Source: Gammaproteobacteria bacterium 42_54_T18 (lineage in GTDB: Bacteria; Pseudomonadota; Gammaproteobacteria; Pseudomonadales; Ketobacteraceae). Taken from it: a stretch of 64,000 nt of DNA. A program made the position numbers and the translations under genes. The stretch lies in assembly GCA_002163245.1 (NCBI GenBank), contig MAAL01000105.1, forward strand, positions 1 to 64,000, read 5' to 3'. The notes under the pieces were generated by a model. It saw only the letters and a list, made by a program, of their open reading frames with translations, ran no database searches and was not told the DNA's origin. Positions 56,928 through 64,000 of this stretch are shown one piece after another (the stretch's first letter is position 1; the number at the start of each line of letters is the position of its first letter).

Positions 56928-59645
56928 CTATTTACTAAATACCCCCACCTCTTGAGCCTTGGATACAGCTTGCGTGCGGCTCTTAACCATCAATTTCTCA
57001 TACAGATTCCGTATATGCACTTTTGCGGTATTAGAAGAAATAGAGAGCCTATCTGCGATTTCTGCATTTTTTAACCCTTGCTTGATCAACCACAAAATCT
57101 CTACCTCCCTTGATGTCAGGCTTTCTTTTACTTTGTTGTTCTCTCGATGTAACTCATGCTTATCAACAGTCCCCGATTGAAACATAGATTGCTTTTCAAG
57201 GTGACCTCGATACGCTAAAAGAGATGCATTCAACCCTCGCAAGCGTTGTAACAAGGGGCCAATAACCAGCCAATCATCTAAAAATACCCGGCAATAGCCA
57301 GCGCTTTCGCCGATAACAATCGCTTTTAACAAATAACGGCGAGCGCCCATGGAGTCCTGCAGCCTTTCACACATCAATACACCTAACACCAACGCTCTAA
57401 TTGAGCTTAACATTCTCCCAAACCGCTCACTATCCTCCACGATAAACGTAAGTAACTGCCGAGCCAATTCAAACTTATCTTGTAATATATAAGCTCGTAT
57501 TAATAAAAAGCGCTCCTCTTCACTTCTATAATAAGTAATTTCCTGTAATCGCGACTGCTCTTGATCAGCCCATTTTATTAGCACCTCATACTTACCCTGA
57601 GAAAATGCCAATTTTGCCAGAAACATGCTGATTGGGGGGGATATAAAAGACCAAAAACTTAAGTGATCAGAGAAGTCTTCCTGGGCAGCTCGCAATAGCT
57701 GGTCAGCCTCATCATAACGTCTCGCACCCATCAAGGCATTGGCATAGGTAATATCTGTTAATGCTTTTTGCCCTGGCATAGCAGCAGAGCCGGTATGGTT
57801 TCTCAAGTTACGCCAACATTCACTGACATTTTCAAACTTATTCGTTTCACGATACATATCCAATTTACAGATATCTGACCAACCCACCGCAAGCCCAGGA
57901 TCTGTCCCAACAGAGTCAACCCATCGATGAAACTCAGCAAAACACTCAAAAGCCCCACTTACATCACCGCCATAATAACGGGCCATCCCTAAGGTTTGAG
58001 CCAAACTTAACGCAATGAATTGATTATTTTCACGTTTTGCTTTACTCAAAATTGCAGGCGCATATTTGATGATATTCGTCATATCACCCCGTACAAAATA
58101 ATCAATCACCACACCTAACTGAACACCTAAATCCTCATTCTGATGAGAACTTTGCAATAATGATTCGTGGTCCGCAATTAACCGTCTCGCTCCCTGGGGG
58201 TCGCCAGAAATATGGGCTAATTGTGTACGGTACACTGCAACATGACTAAGTAACTGTTTACGCTCATCACCGGTCATCTCGACAAGGTTAGTGTCGATTA
58301 TCTCCTCAATACGATCCAAGTAGGCTTCAGCAGGTGTAATATTATTGCTTCGAAACAAAGACCAGGCTTTAATAAGCAGCAACTTGGGTCTATTTTGCAG
58401 TTCATTTTCCGGCAATTTATCTAACAAAGACTCTGACAGCGAATCTTCGCTCCCTAACACCCTTCCATAGCTAATATCCTCCACAAGTTCGGAAGCACGC
58501 TGCCACTGTTCCGCAGCAAGATAGTGCTCAATCGCTTCTTCCTTGTGTTCAATTGCATTAAACGCTGCTGCCGCCTTTGCATGTAATTCATGTCGTACAT
58601 TCACAGGCTTTTTATCAAACTGAAATAATAAAGCCTCACGAAACAACTCATGAAAACGATACCAATCAGCCTCCCCGTGAAGAGACTGAATGAATAGATT
58701 TTTCTCTTTAAGCTGCTTTATAAGTTCGTTACTATTTTTGATGGAAAAAATAGAATCTAGCAATTCCGTCGAAAAACACGCCAATGGTGACGTATCAATA
58801 ACAAAGTCGCGCACCTCTTTGCTGAGACCAGAAATAACCTCATCAAATAGGTATCGTATTACTTCCTCATCCAAATCTGTTAATGCTCGAGTTAAAACAC
58901 TATCTTCTTTTGCCATTGGTAAATCACGCTGCATCGACAGCACCGCAAGCTGAACTGCTGCCGCCCAACCTTCTGTCCGTTTTTGTAGCACAAAAACACT
59001 GTCTTCACTGACGGCACCCGAAAAACGTTGCTTCAAAAATAGCGCAGTTTCTTCGGCGATAAATGCCAATTCCACACTGGTAACTTCAACTAATTGATCA
59101 CGAACTTTACGTCGTTCAATAAATAACGGTGGCTGAGTACGGCTTGCGAGAACAACATGAATGGATGCAGGTAAATTATCAAAAAAATACGCCATCGTAT
59201 CATGTATCTGTGCATTATTAATGACGTGATAATCATCCAGCACCAGGACCAAAGGTACTGACGATGCGCCTCCATTCCACATTAACAGCTCGTTTACTAA
59301 CATCTCAACTAACTGATCGATATGGTGAGGTGATATATCCAACAATAGAGCTTGAGACTTTGAAGCAATCTGTTCGGCACTACGCTGAATAGCACCGACC
59401 AAATACCGCCAAAAGCGTAGAACATCATTATCTCGCCCATCTAAAGACAGCCAGATTGGCTGTAATTCATAAGCCGACAGCCACTGGATGATCAGCGTAG
59501 TTTTACCGTATCCAGGAGGCGCTTGTAATAAGCTTATATGCCCAGATTTAGGATTACCCAGCCGAGCAAACAGCCGCTGTCGCTGCATTAATTGAGATGG
59601 AATAATAGGCACTAAAAACTTGGTTTCTAACAACATAATTGACAT
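56928..59645 (-). CDS. MalT-type LuxR-family ATP-dependent activator
   Basis: The 905-residue protein combines an N-terminal NTPase (Walker A APPGYGKTT at 42-50, Walker B LVLVLDDYH), a long helical repeat region of the TPR-like kind and a C-terminal LuxR helix-turn-helix (LTSREVEILWLIKQGL, then SISSNTAKVHIRNLYEKL). This is the architecture of MalT and of AlkS, which controls alkane degradation. The ligand is unknown. It ends 106 bases upstream of the MMPL exporter gene on the same strand, so it probably controls that gene. ATG 59645 is chosen; MLLETKF at 59636 is an alternative. Confidence 0.9.
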   Translation of the reverse strand: MSIMLLETKFLVPIIPSQLMQRQRLFARLGNPKSGHISLLQAPPGYGKTTLIIQWLSAYELQPIWLSLDGRDNDVLRFWRYLVGAIQRSAEQIASKSQALLLDISPHHIDQLVEMLVNELLMWNGGASSVPLVLVLDDYHVINNAQIHDTMAYFFDNLPASIHVVLASRTQPPLFIERRKVRDQLVEVTSVELAFIAEETALFLKQRFSGAVSEDSVFVLQKRTEGWAAAVQLAVLSMQRDLPMAKEDSVLTRALTDLDEEVIRYLFDEVISGLSKEVRDFVIDTSPLACFSTELLDSIFSIKNSNELIKQLKEKNLFIQSLHGEADWYRFHELFREALLFQFDKKPVNVRHELHAKAAAAFNAIEHKEEAIEHYLAAEQWQRASELVEDISYGRVLGSEDSLSESLLDKLPENELQNRPKLLLIKAWSLFRSNNITPAEAYLDRIEEIIDTNLVEMTGDERKQLLSHVAVYRTQLAHISGDPQGARRLIADHESLLQSSHQNEDLGVQLGVVIDYFVRGDMTNIIKYAPAILSKAKRENNQFIALSLAQTLGMARYYGGDVSGAFECFAEFHRWVDSVGTDPGLAVGWSDICKLDMYRETNKFENVSECWRNLRNHTGSAAMPGQKALTDITYANALMGARRYDEADQLLRAAQEDFSDHLSFWSFISPPISMFLAKLAFSQGKYEVLIKWADQEQSRLQEITYYRSEEERFLLIRAYILQDKFELARQLLTFIVEDSERFGRMLSSIRALVLGVLMCERLQDSMGARRYLLKAIVIGESAGYCRVFLDDWLVIGPLLQRLRGLNASLLAYRGHLEKQSMFQSGTVDKHELHRENNKVKESLTSREVEILWLIKQGLKNAEIADRLSISSNTAKVHIRNLYEKLMVKSRTQAVSKAQEVGVFSK

Positions 59646-59705
59646 TTTTTCTTTTGTATAGAAATCAGATTCCACAGTGTCCTATGTTAACGGTTTTTGA
59701 TCAAT

Positions 59706-60104
59706 CTAATCCTTATTCTCATCATAAATAGGTATTTGCCTCGCACCATCAAACCAATCCACTTTTGAACCATAATATATATGATAATCAGGAGTATGAT
59801 TTACCAGAGACGATAAGGTCCCTAGCCGTAATCGCACGACTTCAGGCATATCAATTCGTTGGCTAAAAATAGGGCTACCGCAGTTTTTACAAAAAACGCG
59901 GCGCTTCTCTTTACTCGAAAAAAACGATTTTAGCGATGTTTCCCCCGTCAAAAAACGTAACTTATTCGTCTCAATCGGCGCATTGGTCACAAATGGTGTG
60001 CCCTGAGCCTGTCGACACTGGCTACAGTGACAAATGGCGACCTCCGTTATCTCGCCATCATATTCAAACCTCACATCACCACACAAACAACGTCCTTTTA
60101 ACAT
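59706..60104 (-). CDS. GFA-family zinc-binding protein
   Basis: The 132-residue protein has the fold of glutathione-dependent formaldehyde-activating-like proteins. Zinc ligands appear as C6 and C8 (GRCLCGDV), C25, C27 and C30 (CHCSQC) and C72 and C75 (FCKNCGSP). The original activity proposed for the family has been questioned, so the biochemical role is open. It lies 17 bases downstream of ndh and may share its transcript. Confidence 0.88.
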   Translation of the reverse strand: MLKGRCLCGDVRFEYDGEITEVAICHCSQCRQAQGTPFVTNAPIETNKLRFLTGETSLKSFFSSKEKRRVFCKNCGSPIFSQRIDMPEVVRLRLGTLSSLVNHTPDYHIYYGSKVDWFDGARQIPIYDENKD

Positions 60105-60120
60105 ATTACTACTCCATAAA

Positions 60121-61431
60121 TTAATGTAGCTTTAGCCTTGGTCGTATAAAACGATTAATCTTATCCGACAAAGCTACAAGCAACGTCTTAAACCAACCAT
60201 GTATAGCCAGTTGATGCATGCGGTACAAAGAAACATACGCTAAACGAGCAATCCGCCCCTCCACACTTAAACTACCCGTTGAAAGCCCCCCCATTAAACT
60301 ACCAAATGCAGTGAAATCACTCAGAGAAACCAGAGAACCATAATCACTGTATTCAAAATCAGCAAGTGGCTTTCCTGTATGAAGATTGCGAATATTTTTT
60401 GCTACCAAACTTGCCATTTGATGAGCAGACTGAGCCCTTGGTGGCACCCAACGCACCTCACCATCCGCCCCAATCATTTCACAACCAGCACAATCACCTA
60501 AAGCAAAAATAGCGGGATCGCCTTTTACTTGTAACGTTGACTCAACAAGTAGCTGATTTGCACGATTGGTCTCAAGCCCACCAAAATCACGCAAGAATTC
60601 GGGAGCCTTTACACCCGCAGCCCATACAATGAGATCAGCTTCAAAACGCGTTCCATCTTTGGTAATCAGTACATTTTTTTCCGCTCGGGTAATCATCGTC
60701 GATAGGTTTACGTTAACCCCCAGTGCTTCCAGTTCCGTAAAAACGGCTGATGAAATTCGTTCGCTTAACGCAGGCAACAAGCACGGGCCTGCCTCTATCA
60801 GTGAAACTTGTAAATGCTCCGGTCGAACATTACGCAAGCCATAAGTAGCAAACAGCTGCCGTGCTTTAAATAATTCTGCAGAAAGCTCAACTCCCGTAGC
60901 ACCACCACCAACAATAACCACATGTAACTTACGCTCGATGGTAGTTTTGGCGAGATCGCGATTCAATCGAATAAATTGATTGACCAAGCGACGCTGAAAC
61001 GTTTTTGCTTGGTAAATACTATCCAAAAATATACAATTTTCAGCAACACCATCAATACCGAAGTCATTGGATACGCTACCAATCGCTAACACAAGATAGT
61101 CATAAGGCTCTTCACGTTGTGGTAAAATTTCTTCACCATCATCGTCAAATAACGCTGCTAGCTGAATTACTTTCTTATCACGATCAACACCACACAGCGT
61201 ACCAACTTTAAAGGTAAATCCGTTATAGTGCGCATGCGCTCGATACCCAACGGCATCCGCTTCAGCATCCAGTGAGCCTGATGCCACTTCATGCAGTAAC
61301 GGTTTCCAGATATGAGTATGGTTTCGATCGAGCAAAAGTACTTCCGCTTTGCCTTTACGACCCATTTTTTTACCTAATGATGTTGCTAGCTCTAAGCCAC
61401 CCGCACCGCCTCCAACAATAACAATTTTCAT
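60121..61431 (-). CDS. ndh: Type II NADH dehydrogenase (NDH-2)
   Basis: NDH-2 oxidises NADH and reduces quinone without pumping protons. The 436-residue protein has the FAD motif GGGAGGLELA (7-16) and the NADH motif VIVGGGATGVELSAEL. LWAAGVKAPEF-like and IFALGDCAGCE segments bind FAD, and PPRAQSAHQMA is also typical. The C-terminal GWFKTLLVALSDKINRFIRP is an amphipathic membrane anchor. AGGG lies upstream of the start, and a long inverted repeat (61454-61500) precedes it. Confidence 0.93.
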   Translation of the reverse strand: MKIVIVGGGAGGLELATSLGKKMGRKGKAEVLLLDRNHTHIWKPLLHEVASGSLDAEADAVGYRAHAHYNGFTFKVGTLCGVDRDKKVIQLAALFDDDGEEILPQREEPYDYLVLAIGSVSNDFGIDGVAENCIFLDSIYQAKTFQRRLVNQFIRLNRDLAKTTIERKLHVVIVGGGATGVELSAELFKARQLFATYGLRNVRPEHLQVSLIEAGPCLLPALSERISSAVFTELEALGVNVNLSTMITRAEKNVLITKDGTRFEADLIVWAAGVKAPEFLRDFGGLETNRANQLLVESTLQVKGDPAIFALGDCAGCEMIGADGEVRWVPPRAQSAHQMASLVAKNIRNLHTGKPLADFEYSDYGSLVSLSDFTAFGSLMGGLSTGSLSVEGRIARLAYVSLYRMHQLAIHGWFKTLLVALSDKINRFIRPRLKLH

Positions 61432-61453
61432 TTTAATGCCCTATACAAGTAAG

Positions 61454-61500
61454 ATTCCTTTGTATCCCATTCATAAAGCACTAATGAGGTACAAAGGAAT
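61454..61500. promoter_or_regulatory. 11-bp inverted repeat upstream of ndh
   Basis: ATTCCTTTGTA (61454-61464) is matched exactly by TACAAAGGAAT (61490-61500), with 25 bases between them, 23 bases before the ndh start. It could be the operator of a redox or oxygen regulator, or an RNA hairpin in the ndh leader. No known consensus was matched with confidence. Confidence 0.45.
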
Positions 61501-61661
61501 TTCACCTAATAAAAATAGCAAGAACCTATTTTAGGTAGGGACATACGAGAAAGATAAGTCAGTACCTGTACGGCACCAATCATATTGGTATCCTTATAAA
61601 TACGACATATTTAAGCTATCAATTATAACGAAGTTACCATCCATCGTTAATACTTATATTT

Positions 61662-62564
61662 TTATAAATTGTACGTTAACGTTAAAGAATATGCTCTGAG
61701 ATCGGCATCACCAAATGCCCCCTCAGTCATATTTATATCCACACTCCAATGGGCATCCATATCATAAATAACATAAAACCCAACAAGCCCACCACTGTCA
61801 CCCGTTGCTGGCGTACCATTTCCACCGCCATTACCTCCCCCACCATTAGTTGGCGGAGGGGGAGGCGGAGCGCCAACATTCTCGTCTTCAGAGCCCCCTG
61901 ATACCTGATCATACCAATCTAAACTTACGCCAGCGAAAACACCGGAATTATCGGACAAATAGAAGTAGTAATCAGAATTCAACTTTAGATTTACATACCT
62001 AAAGTCACTACTCTCTGAAAGATGCATCTTCGGATCACCCAATGCCGCATCAACGTCTTTTTTATCATCCTGCAAGCCCAACAAAACAGTGTGCGCCCAC
62101 AACCCAACTTCCCACTGATAACTTACATCAAAATGGAGGACTGTTGATTTAATATCAGCACTCGTAAAGAACTCTCTATTTCTACCGTGAATGATTTCAA
62201 TTTCATCGTCGATTTGACGATAAGAAGCAAAAACTTCCCAACTGCCAAAGGAGTAGCCTGCACCTACGCTTTTTAAAGACGACGTAATCTCAGCATCGCC
62301 CGAATCAATCAGCCCTACATCGTCACCCCACTCACCTACTCCAAACTGCAAAAAAGCGGATTCTCCAATATCCAACTCCCCTCCAATCGCACCTCCAGTT
62401 AACCGGTAGTCCAGTTTTATTTTATCCACTTCTGTAACGTATTCATAACTATCCGCACCAATATATAGGTTGCTGGCATAAATAAGAGAAGAACTAAAAA
62501 CAGTGATCAGCACACAGAATAAGACTGTCAGTGTGTACTTTTCTTTAATATAACGTTTATTCAT
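61662..62564 (-). CDS. Outer-membrane beta-barrel protein with Pro/Gly loop
   Basis: The 300-residue protein has a signal peptide (to about residue 30, LIYAS) and alternating strand sequences through to a C-terminal YSLTLTYNL, the pattern of a small outer-membrane barrel. Between two late strands it carries a low-complexity insertion of six prolines followed by GGGGNGGGNG, probably an exposed loop or tether. The family was not recognised. ATG 62564 is preferred because AGGTGAAGG precedes it; the frame also has a GTG at 62573. It is 66 bases downstream of the FecR gene and likely in the same operon. Confidence 0.72.
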   Translation of the reverse strand: MNKRYIKEKYTLTVLFCVLITVFSSSLIYASNLYIGADSYEYVTEVDKIKLDYRLTGGAIGGELDIGESAFLQFGVGEWGDDVGLIDSGDAEITSSLKSVGAGYSFGSWEVFASYRQIDDEIEIIHGRNREFFTSADIKSTVLHFDVSYQWEVGLWAHTVLLGLQDDKKDVDAALGDPKMHLSESSDFRYVNLKLNSDYYFYLSDNSGVFAGVSLDWYDQVSGGSEDENVGAPPPPPPTNGGGGNGGGNGTPATGDSGGLVGFYVIYDMDAHWSVDINMTEGAFGDADLRAYSLTLTYNL

Positions 62565-62638
62565 AACCTTCACCTATCCCCTATCAAGGAGGTTCACAGA
62601 CAAAAAAAATACTTAAATAATCAATAATTACACGTAAT

Positions 62639-63523
62639 TTACCGTCGACTTCTTCGTGGTCTGTCGATGCTTGGAGTGGATCGTCGAGTCCTAGAACTTG
62701 GCCTTGAATGCCGCGACTCTGGTCGCACCTCTTCTTTTGACTGATTCTCATCAACTTGTACTTCTACAATTTCATTCAACGTTAGTTTCTTCAAATAAGT
62801 TCTAATCTTATCTTTACCCATTTTCCCGTCAAATAATACAAAGCAAGGCACTTGATCAATAACATTACAACTATGGGTTTGTGTATTAAGTATTGCCGAG
62901 GAACCTTTCTCTACGACAGAAGTTCCAGCACAGTTATTGATGCGAATCTGCCCCTGGTATACCGATATGATTTCAGCATTTTTCATCATTGGCTTTTGAT
63001 ACTTCTTACATTGTTTTATTGCATCATACTCAGTATCACAACGCTGACCGTCGCAGACTCTAACTACCCACTCTGCTCGACCAGCATGTAAGTTTCCACT
63101 AGGCGTAGATAACGTAAATCGCTCATGAGACTTTGAGGCGATAGTACCCGAAGTTACCCGAGCGCCTCCTCGTACCACTTTTAGATTGATATCACCAGCG
63201 TCCATTGTGACTGGAAAATGCGTTATATGAAATTCAGATTCTGGTCTTAAAACTACACGCGTCAGATCATAAAAATTAACGGTTAGCCAACTCCCCTTAC
63301 CCGTAACAAGCCTATCACCTGAATAAATTCCTTGTTGAATATGTAACTTTTTCGTTTCACCGTCATCGCCAATTAAGCTAACGTCACCTACGACTCTAAC
63401 CACGGACCCGACTGATTTTTCTTTTGCAACCACATCCCCTGAAACAATAAAAAATACAATAAAAACACATAACATGAACATTAAGGTGACACGCGAAATA
63501 AGAATAGAGTCACGTTGAATCAT
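62639..63523 (-). CDS. FecR-domain secreted protein
   Basis: The 294-residue protein has an N-terminal membrane or signal segment (about 12-32) and a FecR domain: GDVSLIGDDGETKKLHIQQG, then GDRLVTGKGSWLTVNFYDLT and AGRAEWVVRV. A cluster of cysteines follows (CDGQRCDTEYDAIKQC, NNCAGTS). The C-terminus is Ser/Arg-rich and strongly basic. Unlike classic FecR it has no cytoplasmic anti-sigma part, so it is probably periplasmic or surface-associated. Its start overlaps the cytochrome stop as ATGA, showing tight coupling. Confidence 0.82.
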   Translation of the reverse strand: MIQRDSILISRVTLMFMLCVFIVFFIVSGDVVAKEKSVGSVVRVVGDVSLIGDDGETKKLHIQQGIYSGDRLVTGKGSWLTVNFYDLTRVVLRPESEFHITHFPVTMDAGDINLKVVRGGARVTSGTIASKSHERFTLSTPSGNLHAGRAEWVVRVCDGQRCDTEYDAIKQCKKYQKPMMKNAEIISVYQGQIRINNCAGTSVVEKGSSAILNTQTHSCNVIDQVPCFVLFDGKMGKDKIRTYLKKLTLNEIVEVQVDENQSKEEVRPESRHSRPSSRTRRSTPSIDRPRRSRR

Positions 63524-64000
63524 AATGGTGACTCCGTAGAAAGTTTATCAGCAATTTGATCAACCGGTCGACCTTGCCTTGTTGCATGATACTGATGACA
63601 GGTTAAGCAATTCGAAGGCGCCCTTCCTTGTTGGTGGCACTGAGTACATGTAGACCGTGTCATCGACAAAAAACTTGTCTCATACACAGGTTCCGAATTT
63701 GCATCACTCGTTGTTTCTTCAGGTCTTTGAACATCCTCAAGCTGGACCTCGTTTAATATATGACAACTTGAACAACCATCATCAGTCATCAAACTAAAAT
63801 GTGAAACATGAGAGAATCGATTGAAATCAGTCCTAATATCTTCAGGCTTAAAACCTTGCCAATGTATCTTTTGACTCTGGCGTTCACTCTCAATTGTCGT
63901 TAAAGAATGGCATTTAATACACCCTCCCACCGACTGTTCACCACTTAACGATTCAAATATTTCATTGTGTACAGCCTCATCTCGACCAAAGGTTACCTCC
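63520..64000 (-). CDS. Multihaem cytochrome c, 5' end outside window
   Basis: The visible 159 residues contain four CxxCH haem motifs: CIKCH, CSSCH, CTQCH and CLTCH. The frame is open to the right window edge, so the start, signal peptide and perhaps more haem sites lie outside. A GTG at 63930 is only an internal valine codon. Paired motifs of this spacing occur in cytochrome c3/c7-like and doubled-CxxCH proteins, which pass electrons in the periplasm. It is coupled to the FecR gene by a four-base overlap. Confidence 0.85.
   Translation of the reverse strand, partial: EVTFGRDEAVHNEIFESLSGEQSVGGCIKCHSLTTIESERQSQKIHWQGFKPEDIRTDFNRFSHVSHFSLMTDDGCSSCHILNEVQLEDVQRPEETTSDANSEPVYETSFLSMTRSTCTQCHQQGRAPSNCLTCHQYHATRQGRPVDQIADKLSTESPL

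Overview
The window is chromosomal DNA from a moderately AT-leaning gammaproteobacterium, most likely a marine or aquatic relative of the Pseudomonadales/Cellvibrionales/Oceanospirillales. The main evidence is gene order. Two blocks that in Pseudomonas surround algU-mucABCD and gacS-cysM-relA lie side by side here: nadB / rpoE-rseA-rseB-rseC-mucD-lepA-lepB-DUF4845-rnc-era-recO-pdxJ-acpS, then gacS / cysM-exonuclease-rlmD-relA-mazG. No rRNA, tRNA, CRISPR array, insertion sequence or prophage was found.

Layout. 1-3735: C-terminally cut gene for a large Calx-beta repeat autotransporter. 3895-6751: moaA-moaB-moeA, part of molybdenum cofactor synthesis. 6967-13392: relA-mazG and rlmD/exonuclease/cysM, all on the minus strand. 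13555-16446: GacS/BarA hybrid kinase on the plus strand. 16496-27900: long minus-strand run of core genes, from the sigma-E regulon (rpoE, rseABC, mucD, with two visible sigma-E-type promoters) through translation, secretion, RNA processing, DNA repair and pyridoxal synthesis. 28214-31811: nadB, ygfX, sdhE and ygfZ, around succinate dehydrogenase flavinylation and Fe-S repair. 31845-38401: signalling block of an HDOD protein, then a likely operon of PAS-GGDEF cyclase, hybrid kinase and PleD-like REC-GGDEF cyclase. 38487-43728: HrpB helicase, then a tight trio of periplasmic solute-binding protein, beta-barrel porin and small PstS-like protein. 43966-52532: valine/isobutyrate catabolism (mmsA, an MmsR-like AraC regulator, an acylating aldehyde dehydrogenase, acyl-CoA dehydrogenase, enoyl-CoA hydratase, 3-hydroxyisobutyryl-CoA hydrolase, mmsB). 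52697-61431: ung, a TetR regulator, an MMPL/RND exporter, a large MalT-type LuxR activator, a GFA-family protein and NDH-2. 61662-64000: envelope cluster of a tetrahaem-motif cytochrome c (5' end outside the window), a FecR-domain protein and a beta-barrel protein.

How the parts work together. The catabolic block encodes a complete route from isobutyryl-CoA to propionyl-CoA. The acylating aldehyde dehydrogenase at its head resembles sulfoacetaldehyde dehydrogenase (SauS), but no sulfonate gene is nearby, so it may feed isobutyraldehyde or a similar aldehyde into the route. The signalling operon places two c-di-GMP cyclases around one phosphorelay kinase. Its first gene lies just behind a C8-T-C7 tract that could slip, and its kinase gene carries a perfect 38-bp palindrome exactly in the dimerisation helix.

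The observations I rate highest are that palindrome, the SauS-like enzyme in a valine-type pathway, the homogenised Calx-beta autotransporter repeats, the cytochrome/FecR/barrel cluster, and the binding protein-porin-PstS-like trio beside the signalling genes. All functions are read from motifs and context by eye; no database search was run.
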